15,221 bases of DNA from Candidatus Colwellbacteria bacterium RIFCSPHIGHO2_02_FULL_45_17 (lineage in GTDB: Bacteria > Patescibacteriota > Minisyncoccia > UBA6257 > Colwellbacteraceae): positions 1 to 15,221 of the forward strand of contig MHIV01000006.1 of NCBI GenBank assembly GCA_001817685.1, written 5' to 3'. Below are positions 6,583 to 12,545 of this stretch, one piece after another (the first letter of the stretch is position 1; every line of letters begins with the position of its first letter). The translations under genes were made by a program, and so were the position numbers. The notes beneath the pieces were generated by a model, which saw only the letters and a program-made list of their open reading frames with translations, had not been told where the DNA came from and searched no databases.

Positions 6583-6619
6583 AAAAGAGGCGCGCCGCCG
6601 AGCACATGCCCGACGGCGC
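6583..6619 (-). terminator. Terminator of the small membrane protein gene (left edge of the GC-rich block)
   Basis: A hairpin pairs GCGCCG (6592-6597) with CGGCGC (6614-6619) and is extended by CG and GC pairs around two mismatches, with loop ACAT (6604-6607). On the minus strand it is followed by GCCTC and then four T (6586-6583). The stem is strong, but the T-run is slightly offset and short. Confidence 0.55.
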
Positions 6620-6640
6620 TAAAACACGGCTTCGGCTCCG

Positions 6641-6844
6641 TCACCGCAAGGTGAGGGACCCGAGGCCGGTAGGTGCCGGCACCACGTTCGCCAGCACCAG
6701 AACCATCCACACGAGCGCGGCGACGAAAAGCGCCACAACGACCGTCACGAAGGCCGTAACGGCCAACGTCCGGCGTGGCGGTACCAACTCCATCGGTACC
6801 AGCTCCAAAGGTTCAATGCGGATTTCCCCACCGTTGTTGATCAT
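6641..6844 (-). CDS. 67-aa single-pass membrane protein
   Basis: Not recognised. It starts at the ATG at 6844 because AGGAGG lies 7 nt upstream; a TTG 21 nt further up would overlap that site. The N-terminus is acidic and Leu/Pro-rich (about 1-25, with the repeated LELVP / MELVPP). RR marks the inner face, then one long hydrophobic helix follows (about 30-55), and a short tail ends in LTLR. The topology could be N-in with a small outer tail. The codons are GC-rich. It is divergent from the three plus-strand genes of the block and is followed by its own hairpin terminator. Confidence 0.65.
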   Translation of the reverse strand: MINNGGEIRIEPLELVPMELVPPRRTLAVTAFVTVVVALFVAALVWMVLVLANVVPAPTGLGSLTLR

Positions 6845-6851
6845 TCCATCC

Positions 6852-6857
6852 CCTCCT
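6852..6857 (-). promoter_or_regulatory. Consensus Shine-Dalgarno (AGGAGG) deciding the 6844 start
   Basis: The full anti-16S match AGGAGG lies 7 nt before the ATG. Such sites are missing from the flanking first-in-operon genes, so it marks a change in translation signal. Confidence 0.75.
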
Positions 6858-7108
6858 ATCGACAAGGCCTTCCACTACTCACATAACACTATAAGGGAAG
6901 TTTTGTAAACCCGCCTTGACTCGGCGCAGGCGAGGTAGGTATCCACCAAAAAGCACCACCACAAAAAGTATTTCGCACGCACATCACTAAAATCCAGGTT
7001 ACTTGACCACACGCCCGGAATATTGTAAAAATTGCTTGTACCTTAACTAATCGTTTCTGGCTATGTGGACATTAAATCTAGTGTCCAGATAGCCAGAAAC
7101 CCCCACAC
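6858..7108. other. Divergent intergenic region of the GC-rich block
   Basis: About 250 nt without a gene, less GC-rich than the genes it separates, between the left-facing 67-aa gene and the right-facing trio. It must hold both promoters, but neither is convincing. A TTTACA with a poor -10 faces left (near 6907-6880). TTGTAA (7023-7028) with ACTAAT 17 nt later faces right. The strong feature is the 48-bp inverted repeat at 7053-7100. Confidence 0.45.
7053..7100. repeat. 19-bp inverted repeat with 10-nt loop, in the leader of the three-gene unit
   Basis: The left arm (7053-7071) reads GTTTCTGGCTATGTGGACA. The right arm (7082-7100) is its reverse complement except for one position. The central spacer is TTAAATCTAG. 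The right arm ends 8 nt before the AAGGAG ribosome site of the first gene. As RNA it would be a very stable leader hairpin; as DNA it could be a dimeric operator or a recombination site. It has no T-run of terminator type. Confidence 0.85.
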
Positions 7109-7122
7109 AAGGAGAAGTGGCA

Positions 7123-7431
7123 ATGCATTGCTTGTTCTACATCGTGAAGGAAATCGTCGAAGGCAAGGAACGCTTCCACGTCTCTGCTTTTTGGACGAAC
7201 CCTGCTCCGACTCTCGAACGCTGGGACATCGGGATTTTCGAGTCCGAGAACGCGGCGCTTATAGCGCTCGCTACTGCGTTCTTCGTCGCCGTGAACGCGG
7301 ATGTCGAGGTCGAAATCGTGACCGAGAACCCGGAGAAGGCCAAGAGATGGCTTCGCCCGTTCTTCACCGACTACCCACACCTCTTCGCCTGCCGCAACGC
7401 GGCATTCATCAAAGCAAGAGGTGCGAAGTGA
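7123..7431 (+). CDS. Unrecognised 102-aa protein, first gene of the right-facing trio
   Basis: Not assigned to a family. It starts at the ATG at 7123, 8 nt after AAGGAG (7109-7114). A GTG at 7117 is too close to that site. The protein is mixed alpha/beta, with no signal peptide. It opens MHCLFYIVKEIVEGKERFHV, like a beta strand, helix and strand. An Ala-rich region follows (ENAALIALATAFFVAVNADVEVEIV), then PEKAKRWLRPFFTDYP, and it closes in a basic KARGAK. That makes a small cytosolic, possibly protein- or nucleic-acid-binding, protein plausible. Its TGA overlaps the GTG start of the next gene (GTGA). High GC at third codon positions sets it apart from the flanking genes. Confidence 0.7.
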   Translation: MHCLFYIVKEIVEGKERFHVSAFWTNPAPTLERWDIGIFESENAALIALATAFFVAVNADVEVEIVTENPEKAKRWLRPFFTDYPHLFACRNAAFIKARGAK

Positions 7432-7649
7432 CGCTGGGAACGAGAATCGCGGTCATCGATGACATCCGGAAGAACCCACTCGATCACGTCCACCGCGATC
7501 TCGAATCGCTCACCGCATGCGCGACAATCGGCAGGGCACTCGACCCCTCGATCGTCGAGGCGCACAGCAAGTACACGCCGCTCGGGAAGAACGGCGGTTG
7601 CAACTGCGACGTGTTGAGCGGCCCGTGTTCATGCGGCGCCTGGCATTAG
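7428..7649 (+). CDS. 73-aa protein with a cysteine-rich C-terminal motif
   Basis: Not recognised. It uses a GTG start at 7428 that overlaps the preceding stop (GTGA), with GAGG 6 nt upstream. Residues 1-50 look like a small helical region (IAVIDDIRKNPLDHVHRDLES...). The tail reads GGCNCDVLSGPCSCGAWH and gives C-x-C-x6-C-x-C with a final His (Cys58, Cys60, Cys67, Cys69, His73). This could bind Zn or an iron-sulfur cluster. A modified peptide precursor is also conceivable, but no maturation enzyme is nearby. A longer in-frame reading begins at 7065, but it starts inside the inverted repeat and runs out of frame through the preceding gene, so I reject it. Confidence 0.65.
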   Translation: MTLGTRIAVIDDIRKNPLDHVHRDLESLTACATIGRALDPSIVEAHSKYTPLGKNGGCNCDVLSGPCSCGAWH

Positions 7650-7679
7650 CAGTCGAAGGGTCTAGAGAATGGAGAAGCC

Positions 7680-7964
7680 ATGAGAGCAACGGAGTACCCA
7701 CTGGCATGGCGGGTAGCCGTCGAGGAGAAGTCTCTGACCGACCCCGAAGTTCGCAAGCGGTTCGATGAGTTCTTGGCTGTCCGGGGTAACGCCGCGGGCA
7801 TCGTCAAGCAACTCGGCGGCGAAGCCCCGGGCAAGCGTGTCCGGAAGTACCTCATGCAGCAACTTGTCCAGCTGAGGCGGAGAGAGAGGGTCTGCGCCCG
7901 ACGGCTCATCGCCCTCGTCCCGCTGAACGCCACGCCCTCGTTCAAGGGGGAGGTAGACGCCTAG
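7680..7964 (+). CDS. Unrecognised 94-aa basic helical protein
   Basis: It starts at the ATG at 7680, 5 nt after GGAG (7671-7674). Sequence features are an acidic N-terminal third (VAVEEKSLTDPEVRKRFDEF), a middle of Gly/Val/Lys, and a strongly basic helix (KRVRKYLMQQLVQLRRRERVCARRL, split at about 52-66 and 67-76). The ending is PLNATPSFKGEVDA. The basic helix would suit nucleic-acid contact, but no known motif is present. Every Lys codon is AAG. A gap of 30 nt separates it from the cysteine-tail gene. Its stop codon is part of a 7-bp hairpin, and a strong terminator follows. Confidence 0.65.
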   Translation: MRATEYPLAWRVAVEEKSLTDPEVRKRFDEFLAVRGNAAGIVKQLGGEAPGKRVRKYLMQQLVQLRRRERVCARRLIALVPLNATPSFKGEVDA

Positions 7965-7977
7965 CCCTGTGCTAGGC
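7959..7977 (+). other. Small hairpin over the stop codon of the 7680 gene
   Basis: GCCTAGC (7959-7965) pairs with GCTAGGC (7971-7977) around a 5-nt loop, and the TAG stop lies inside the left arm. It has no T-run, so it is probably an accessory stem before the terminator at 7997. Confidence 0.5.
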
Positions 7978-7996
7978 AGACCCCGCCGCCCTTACG

Positions 7997-8046
7997 AAAA
8001 GCACGACCCCGTGCGTTCGTAGGGACGCGCGGGGTTCAGTGCTTTT
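7997..8046 (+). terminator. Strong bidirectional rho-independent terminator (right edge of the GC-rich block)
   Basis: A long stem is built from AAAAGCAC (7997-8004) with GTGCTTTT (8039-8046), then CCCCG (8007-8011) with CGGGG (8030-8034), then TGCGT (8012-8016) with ACGCG (8025-8029, one G-T pair). The loop is TCGTAGGG. It ends in four T on the plus strand and four A at the start, so it can act in both directions. Confidence 0.85.
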
Positions 8047-8104
8047 ATGGGGAACACAATAATCGTTTGCAATCCATTAAAGAAAAACTAAACTTACCAG
8101 TGAT

Positions 8105-8189
8105 GGAAGGATGCCGGAGTGGTCTAACGGAACGGCTTGGAAAGCCGTGACTCGCAAGGGTTCCGTGGGTTCGAATCCCACTCCTTCCG
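8105..8189 (+). tRNA. tRNA-Ser (anticodon GGA)
   Basis: The cloverleaf can be traced by hand. Acceptor GGAAGGA (8105-8111) pairs with TCCTTCC (8182-8188). The D stem is CCG with CGG. The anticodon stem ACGGC with GCCGT encloses loop TTGGAAA, giving anticodon GGA. The long variable arm (about 8149-8164) is typical of class II tRNA-Ser. The T arm is GTGGG-TTCGAAT-CCCAC, with G as discriminator. The CCA end is not encoded, so a nucleotidyltransferase must add it. A weak promoter may lie upstream (TTGCAA near 8068). Confidence 0.95.
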
Positions 8190-8321
8190 CATATGCAAAA
8201 GTAACTTCATGTGGAACCGCACGTTGTAGAATGTATATAACCAAACGCTCGGATTAGGAACCAGGCGCTGCTTCTGCGGAGGCGGCTTTTACTTTCTACA
8301 TTCGAGGAAATTATCAAACAC
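8190..8321 (+). other. Intergenic region between tRNA-Ser and the ABC exporter
   Basis: 132 nt without a gene. TATATAAC near 8236-8243 and AATTAT at 8309-8314 (7 nt before the ATG) are possible -10 boxes, both weak. GAGG at 8304-8307 is 14 nt from the ATG, too far for a good Shine-Dalgarno. No clear hairpin terminator is seen after the tRNA. Confidence 0.4.
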
Positions 8322-10121
8322 ATGGAAGAAGAAAGACCAATAGTAACAAGGAAAGCCGTAAGCCGAGTTCTTAGAGCGTATTGGCAAATGTATAAATCGC
8401 GGCCCGGTTATTCGCTCGTAGGGCTGTTTTTACCAGCGATTGGGACAATATTGGGTTTTTTTGTCCCGCCACTTATTGTCGCGGACCTTATTAATACATT
8501 CGCAAGAGAAGGAGAAATCGCCCTGAAGACAGCTGGACTGTCCGTAGGATTGTTCGCAGGTCTATGGCTTGCGGGCGAAATATGCTGGCGAATCGGAACA
8601 CACTTCGTCATCAAGGTTGAGGCCGAGTCCGTGCAGAAGCTAAACAGAACAGCTTTCAGGTGGCTTATTAACCGAGATGACAGTTTCTACACCAACAATT
8701 TTGTTGGAACACTGACAAAAAAGGGGCTTGCGTTCGCGAGGGGCTTTGAAATTTTCACAGACACACTGCTCTTCAATGTAGTCTCGAGCATAATTCCGAT
8801 GCTTTTCGCGATTGTTGTTCTATGGAGATACTCACCGTGGATTCCAATGGTTTTGCTTTTTTGGATAGCAGCGGCGCTGGCTATCGGCCTGCCAATCATT
8901 AGAAGAAGATCGAAGTTAGTTGCAATACGGCATGACGCAGGAAGCAAGATGGCCGGCAAACTAGCGGACGCAATGACAAATATGCCTGCGATAAAAGCTT
9001 TCGCAAGTGAGAAACAAGAAATGGATCTTTTCGGCAACTACGCAGACGACCTCGCGAAGAAAGCAAAGCGCACCTGGGACTATCAGAATCTTCGATTCGA
9101 CGCAGCAATTTCGCCGATATATGTAGCATCAAACGCAGCTGGGCTAATCTTGGCAATACTTTTTGCTGGACGCTTAGAGCTCGAGCCAGGAATGATATTC
9201 GTTGTATTTTCATACTACGCGCAGGTGACACAGAACTTCTGGCGAATTACCCACGTTTACAGAAACATAGAATCTTCGGTAAACGAAGCAGCCGAGCTAA
9301 CACAGCTCTTCTTAAATCCCCCGTCGGTACGCGACAAAAAAGACGCCAAACCGATAAACATAACAAACGCTGAGATAGAGTTTGAGAACGTAAGTTTTAG
9401 ATACGTAGACAACGTAAACGAACACGCACCGTTTCTAAATGGATTCAATCTCAAAATATCCGGAGGAGAAAAAATAGGCCTGGTTGGTCCGAGCGGCGGC
9501 GGTAAATCAACGATAACAAAATTACTATTGCGTCTAAGCGACGTGCAGTCTGGAAAAATAAAAGTAGACAGCCAAGATATAAGCACAGTCACACAAGAAT
9601 CATTACGCAAGGCGATAGCATACGTTCCACAGGACCCGCTTCTTTTTCATAGATCGCTCTTCGAGAATATTGCCTACGGGAGCGAAGATGCCACAGAAAA
9701 AGACGTAGTGAATGCCACTGAACTCGCGCATGCACACGAGTTTATTTCTAGTTTGGCGAAGGGATACGGAACGCTTGTTGGAGAAAGGGGTATAAGGCTC
9801 TCTGGCGGCCAAAGACAGCGCGTTGCAATCGCAAGAGCCCTGCTTAAAAAGGCACCGATACTAGTACTCGACGAGGCGACAAGCTCGCTCGACTCCGAAT
9901 CAGAAAAGTATATCCAAGAGGGGTTGTGGGAACTTATGAAAGGTAAAACAGCGCTAGTTGTAGCACACAGGCTTTCAACAATAAAACACCTCGACCGAAT
10001 TGTTGTGCTTGATAACGGCCACATTGTTGAAGATGGAACACACGACGAATTAATCGAGAAAGATGGGCTGTACGCCAGGTTGTGGCGACATCAATCTGGG
10101 GAATTTATCGGCGAGGTCTAA
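8322..10121 (+). CDS. ABC transporter, fused permease-ATPase (MsbA/MdlB-like exporter half-transporter)
   Basis: 599 aa, complete. The N-terminal part (about 25-330) is a type I exporter membrane domain with roughly six helices, including SLVGLFLPAIGTILGFFVPP and IPMLFAIVVLWRYSPW. The C-terminal nucleotide-binding domain has every expected motif: Walker A GPSGGGKST (389-397), Q-loop Gln437, signature LSGGQ (493-497), Walker B ILVLDE (Asp517, Glu518) and the switch His549. It should work as a homodimer or heterodimer exporting a lipid, peptide or drug; the substrate cannot be told. It is the only typical long gene on the plus strand here. It ends 22 nt from the convergent UMP kinase, and no terminator is visible between them. 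Confidence 0.95.
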   Translation: MEEERPIVTRKAVSRVLRAYWQMYKSRPGYSLVGLFLPAIGTILGFFVPPLIVADLINTFAREGEIALKTAGLSVGLFAGLWLAGEICWRIGTHFVIKVEAESVQKLNRTAFRWLINRDDSFYTNNFVGTLTKKGLAFARGFEIFTDTLLFNVVSSIIPMLFAIVVLWRYSPWIPMVLLFWIAAALAIGLPIIRRRSKLVAIRHDAGSKMAGKLADAMTNMPAIKAFASEKQEMDLFGNYADDLAKKAKRTWDYQNLRFDAAISPIYVASNAAGLILAILFAGRLELEPGMIFVVFSYYAQVTQNFWRITHVYRNIESSVNEAAELTQLFLNPPSVRDKKDAKPINITNAEIEFENVSFRYVDNVNEHAPFLNGFNLKISGGEKIGLVGPSGGGKSTITKLLLRLSDVQSGKIKVDSQDISTVTQESLRKAIAYVPQDPLLFHRSLFENIAYGSEDATEKDVVNATELAHAHEFISSLAKGYGTLVGERGIRLSGGQRQRVAIARALLKKAPILVLDEATSSLDSESEKYIQEGLWELMKGKTALVVAHRLSTIKHLDRIVVLDNGHIVEDGTHDELIEKDGLYARLWRHQSGEFIGEV

Positions 10122-10143
10122 ATTCTTCCTCAAGCTATGTTCG

Positions 10144-10836
10144 CTATTCGATAATCGTTCCCTCAAACGACTGGCCTTCCAGCATACGATTAAAATTGCC
10201 TAGCTTTCGTCCATCGATGACAATCGCTTTAAGTTTTTTCTTCTCCGCAAATCTAGCTCCAACCGGATCAACCGGCGCACTCGCTCCAGGCACCCACTTC
10301 GCAGGCACTAACCGCCTGTATTCCTTCCACGTCAGATGTTCAAAAGCTTCTGCATTTTTATACTTGTGCGGGTCTTTGTTATAAACGTGATCTGGTTTAC
10401 CGGCGACAACGAACTCCCCTATTCCTAAATCACCAGCGATAGCGGAGGTAACAAAATCGGTTGACCAGCCTGGCTGCCAACCACTGCCGATAGTAATTGG
10501 GTATCGCAGTCTCTTTAACTTTCCGCGCTTATCAAACACAATGGGCTCGGCGAGCTTGCCGAAAACAGCGTGAAGAAGCTGAGCGTTTGTACGAGTCGCA
10601 TGAATCCCTATCCAGTCTTTATCTCTATCGGATAGATTTGCGACCTCGCGGCTGGCTTTTTGGTAAAGCCTAGATAAGTAACCGCCACCAACTACAATCA
10701 CAAACTGTTTGCCTAAACCCACTTGTTCTTCGATTAGACGCTTAAATTTTTTAATGAAAACGACGTCTATTTCACTTGGAAAAACAATCGAGCCACCCAA
10801 AGCAATCACGATTCTTTTTCCAAACGGATAGGTCAT
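10144..10836 (-). CDS. pyrH: UMP kinase (amino acid kinase family, archaeal-like type)
   Basis: Phosphorylates UMP to UDP in pyrimidine nucleotide synthesis. 230 aa. Seen: N-terminal IVIALGGSI (9-17), the nucleotide loop VIVVGGGYLSRLYQKA (46-61), TRTNAQLL (81-88), GWQPGWSTDFVTSAIAGDLG (119-138) and VYNKDPHKYKNAEAFEHLTW (151-170). That last motif and the short length are closer to archaeal UMP kinases than to E. coli PyrH, as far as I recall. The ATG overlaps the stop of the 44-aa ORF by 4 nt (ATGA), so it is the last gene of the lemA-htpX unit. Confidence 0.88.
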   Translation of the reverse strand: MTYPFGKRIVIALGGSIVFPSEIDVVFIKKFKRLIEEQVGLGKQFVIVVGGGYLSRLYQKASREVANLSDRDKDWIGIHATRTNAQLLHAVFGKLAEPIVFDKRGKLKRLRYPITIGSGWQPGWSTDFVTSAIAGDLGIGEFVVAGKPDHVYNKDPHKYKNAEAFEHLTWKEYRRLVPAKWVPGASAPVDPVGARFAEKKKLKAIVIDGRKLGNFNRMLEGQSFEGTIIE

Positions 10837-10967
10837 ATCAAGAGGCCGAAGAAAGCTTGAAATGCGAATGCGACAGAAGATGGGAGAGTGTCGTAACTCT
10901 TTTTGGTTGTTACAAGCGACACGCCGAACATCAGGGCCGCGAGAAGTCCAAAAAGTATTCCCATCAT
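10833..10967 (-). CDS. 44-aa membrane ORF resembling the first helix of EamA/DMT transporters
   Basis: The translation opens MMGILFGLLAALMFGVSLVT, then TKKSYDTLPSSVAFAFQAFF, and ends GLLI. The first helix and the following Ser-rich turn look like the start of an EamA-type drug/metabolite transporter, which would be about 290 aa. Here it ends in TGA, and further reading in this frame meets more stops inside UMP kinase. It begins 4 nt after the HtpX stop and overlaps the UMP kinase start (ATGA), so it sits in an intact operon slot. It may be a real small membrane protein or a remnant kept for coupling. Confidence 0.6.
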   Translation of the reverse strand: MMGILFGLLAALMFGVSLVTTKKSYDTLPSSVAFAFQAFFGLLI

Positions 10968-10971
10968 TACG

Positions 10972-11868
10972 CTATACGCCCATTTCTCTAAGTGCCTTTA
11001 TCCTCTCCTCTGTTGGGGGGTGCGTCATAAATAATTTGTGCAAAAAGGGTCTTCTTTTTCCATCCTCATACGGATCTTCGATCCACAAATGAGACGTTGT
11101 ATTTGTAACGGCGTTTATCGGCGTAGTATCTTGGGCGATTTTTTGAAGCGCACTCGCTAGGCCTTCCGGATAACGCGTAAGCAATGCGCCGGACGCATCC
11201 GCCAAGAATTCTCTTTTACGAGATATCGCGAGTTGCATAAGCGTCGCGGCAATAGGAGCCAGAATCGAAAGCGCTATCCCAATTAAAATTATTACGCCTC
11301 CGGAATTTCCCCTATCTCTTTTTCCACCACCGTGGAACATCGAACGCATAAATATGTCGGCGAGAATAGAGATGAAGCCGACGAGAACAACGACTACAGT
11401 ACTGACCAGAATGTCCCTGTTTCCGATATGCGAAAGCTCGTGTGCAATCACACCTTCAAGCTCTGTTCTATCTAGCTTCTCGAGCAGTCCTTCTGTCACA
11501 ACAACAACTGCATGCTCTGGGTCTCTCCCGGTCGCAAAAGCATTCGGGGCTTTCTCCGCAATTAAGTAAATCCTTGGAGTTGGGAGGCCTGCTGTTATCG
11601 CAAGATTCTCAACAACTCTATAGAGCTCTGGAGCGTTCTCGGAAGTAACTGGCTTTGCGTGAGTCATCGCGAGAACAATCTTGTCAGACTGCCAATAGCT
11701 CAAAATACTCATAAAAACACTAAATATTACTGCGAAATACAGTATCGTCGGATCACCGTACGCTTGAGTGAAAACCCAGCCAAGACCGATGACGATAACA
11801 AAAAAGGCGCTGAATAGCACCCACGTTTTCCGAATATTACTTGCTTTGTGTGTATATAGGGAAGCCAA
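10972..11868 (-). CDS. htpX: HtpX-like M48 zinc metalloprotease
   Basis: Membrane protease that degrades misfolded membrane proteins. 298 aa. The start is a TTG at 11868, one nt after the LemA stop; family members usually open MA(S/T)LYTHK, which matches, and no ATG is better placed. Helices lie at about 15-33 and 42-57, with two more near 153-172 and 190-212. The zinc site is HELSH (His143, Glu144, His147) with the third ligand Glu220 in RKREFLADASGA. The C-terminal MTHPPTEERIKAL is typical. LemA, next to it, is a frequent HtpX partner in genomes. It is part of a four-gene unit with tight spacing. Confidence 0.95.
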   Translation of the reverse strand: MASLYTHKASNIRKTWVLFSAFFVIVIGLGWVFTQAYGDPTILYFAVIFSVFMSILSYWQSDKIVLAMTHAKPVTSENAPELYRVVENLAITAGLPTPRIYLIAEKAPNAFATGRDPEHAVVVVTEGLLEKLDRTELEGVIAHELSHIGNRDILVSTVVVVLVGFISILADIFMRSMFHGGGKRDRGNSGGVIILIGIALSILAPIAATLMQLAISRKREFLADASGALLTRYPEGLASALQKIAQDTTPINAVTNTTSHLWIEDPYEDGKRRPFLHKLFMTHPPTEERIKALREMGV

Positions 11869-11869
11869 C

Positions 11870-12424
11870 TTAGAACTCTACCTTGACGGGTTCTTTCTCC
11901 TCTGCTTTCTCCGTCTCAAAGAATTTCATCTCCTTAAATCGCAAGAGCCCTGCGATTAAATTGGTTGGAAAAGTTTGTATCGCGGTGTTTAGATCGCGGA
12001 CGGTCGTGTTGTAAAACCTTCGCGAGGCCTGAATCTTATTTTCCGTATCTGCTAGCTCTCTCTGTAAATCCAAGAAGTTTGCATTAGCTTTTAAGTCTGG
12101 ATAATTTTCTGCAACTGCAAAAAGTGTTTTGAGGGTGCTTGAAAGAATATTCTCTTTCTCCGCGTTCGCGAGTGGGTCGCCGCCGCCGGCAACAGCAGCA
12201 CGCGCCGCTGTAACATTTTCGAGAACGCTCTTCTCGTGTTGCATATAACCCTTAACGGTTTCTACTAAATTAGGAATTAGGTCATACCTTCGCTTCGTCT
12301 GAACGTCTATGTCAGAGATTGCCTCTTTAGCTCTAAATCGCATACGAACCAAGCGGTTGTATGTAAAAACGAGCCACAAGAAAACCACACCGACTACTAC
12401 GTAAATTATCGTCAGGATATCCAT
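11870..12424 (-). CDS. lemA: LemA family membrane protein
   Basis: 184 aa, near the usual 185-200. It has one N-terminal helix (about 4-23, with IIYVVVGVVFLWLVF), then the coiled helical LemA domain: YNRLVRMRFRAKEAISDIDVQ, KRRYDLIPNLVETVKGYMQHE, LFAVAENYPDLKANANFLDLQ, and RRFYNTTVRDLNTAIQTFP with the final FxxxxF segment. The exact biochemical role is unknown, but the association with HtpX points to envelope stress. The ATG is preceded by 6 nt and GATACT, the last unit of the heptamer array, which may be the -10 box. Confidence 0.93.
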   Translation of the reverse strand: MDILTIIYVVVGVVFLWLVFTYNRLVRMRFRAKEAISDIDVQTKRRYDLIPNLVETVKGYMQHEKSVLENVTAARAAVAGGGDPLANAEKENILSSTLKTLFAVAENYPDLKANANFLDLQRELADTENKIQASRRFYNTTVRDLNTAIQTFPTNLIAGLLRFKEMKFFETEKAEEKEPVKVEF

Positions 12425-12429
12425 CTTGT

Positions 12430-12471
12430 TAGTATCTAGTATTTAGTACCTAGTATCTAGTATAGAGTATT
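12430..12471. repeat. Six tandem 7-bp units (TAGTATN) upstream of lemA
   Basis: In one phase the plus strand reads tagtatc, tagtatt, tagtacc, tagtatc, tagtata, gagtatt. On the minus strand each unit gives an NATACTA box like a -10 element, and the nearest (GATACT, 12436-12431) stands exactly 6 nt from the lemA ATG. The array may be a set of overlapping -10 boxes or a simple repeat grown by slippage. Confidence 0.75.
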
Positions 12472-12502
12472 TTATTTAAGTCACCAGTGTTTCCGTGCAC
12501 AC

Positions 12503-12522
12503 TAAAAATCCTAGTTACTAGG
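12503..12522 (-). terminator. Weak terminator candidate after groEL
   Basis: The minus strand reads CCTAG-TAA-CTAGG followed by ATTTTTA. The stem is only 5 bp, so efficiency is doubtful. It lies 24 nt past the groEL stop and overlaps the second heptamer array. Confidence 0.35.
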
Positions 12523-12539
12523 TACTATCAGCTAGGTGC
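12512..12539. repeat. Four more 7-bp units between groEL and lemA
   Basis: In one phase the plus strand reads tagttac, taggtac, tatcagc, taggtgc. They resemble the units at 12430-12471 but lie in a different phase, 40 nt away. The last unit ends 7 nt before the groEL stop codon. Confidence 0.5.
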
Positions 12540-12545
12540 TTCCGC

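Larger units (their letters stand above)
6583..8046. mobile_element. Candidate foreign block: GC-rich cluster of four small genes between two terminators
   Basis: This interval differs from both flanks. Its base composition is visibly GC-rich. For example, all six Lys codons in the 7680-7964 gene are AAG, and Ile is ATC. Genes carry Shine-Dalgarno sites at good spacing, while flanking genes have leaderless promoters. All encoded proteins are small and unrecognised. A GC-rich hairpin terminator closes each end (6583-6619 and 7997-8046). No integrase, transposase, terminal repeat or target duplication is seen. The tRNA-Ser gene lies 59 nt beyond the right end, but no copy of its 3' end was found at the left. 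The boundaries are approximate, and an assembly join is an alternative explanation. Confidence 0.4.

Noticed and set aside
7065..7427. Long plus-strand open frame upstream of the 73-aa gene
   Set aside because: It begins inside the inverted repeat, has no ribosome site, and overlaps the 102-aa gene, which has a good Shine-Dalgarno. Only the part from the GTG at 7428 is kept.
7428..7649. Confident call as a modified-peptide (RiPP) precursor
   Set aside because: Only the Cys-rich tail supports it. There is no leader motif I recognise and no maturation enzyme in the window.
7371..7945. Several minus-strand ORFs across the GC-rich block
   Set aside because: They are long mainly because GC-rich DNA has few stop codons. 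They lack ribosome sites and lie opposite plus-strand genes with good sites.
8182..8200. tRNA-Ser 3' end as an attachment site for the neighbouring block
   Set aside because: No copy of the tRNA 3' sequence was found near the left edge, and the block lies on the 5' side of the tRNA.
10122..10143. Terminator between the convergent ABC exporter and UMP kinase genes
   Set aside because: The 22-nt gap shows no stem or T-run.
10833..10840. TGA recoded as glycine (as in SR1 and Gracilibacteria), extending the 44-aa ORF into a full transporter
   Set aside because: Reading through gives no EamA-like sequence and soon reaches TAG. TGA also works as a normal stop at the DUF5671-ddl overlap.
12430..12539. 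CRISPR array
   Set aside because: The units are 7 bp with no spacers, and no cas genes are present.
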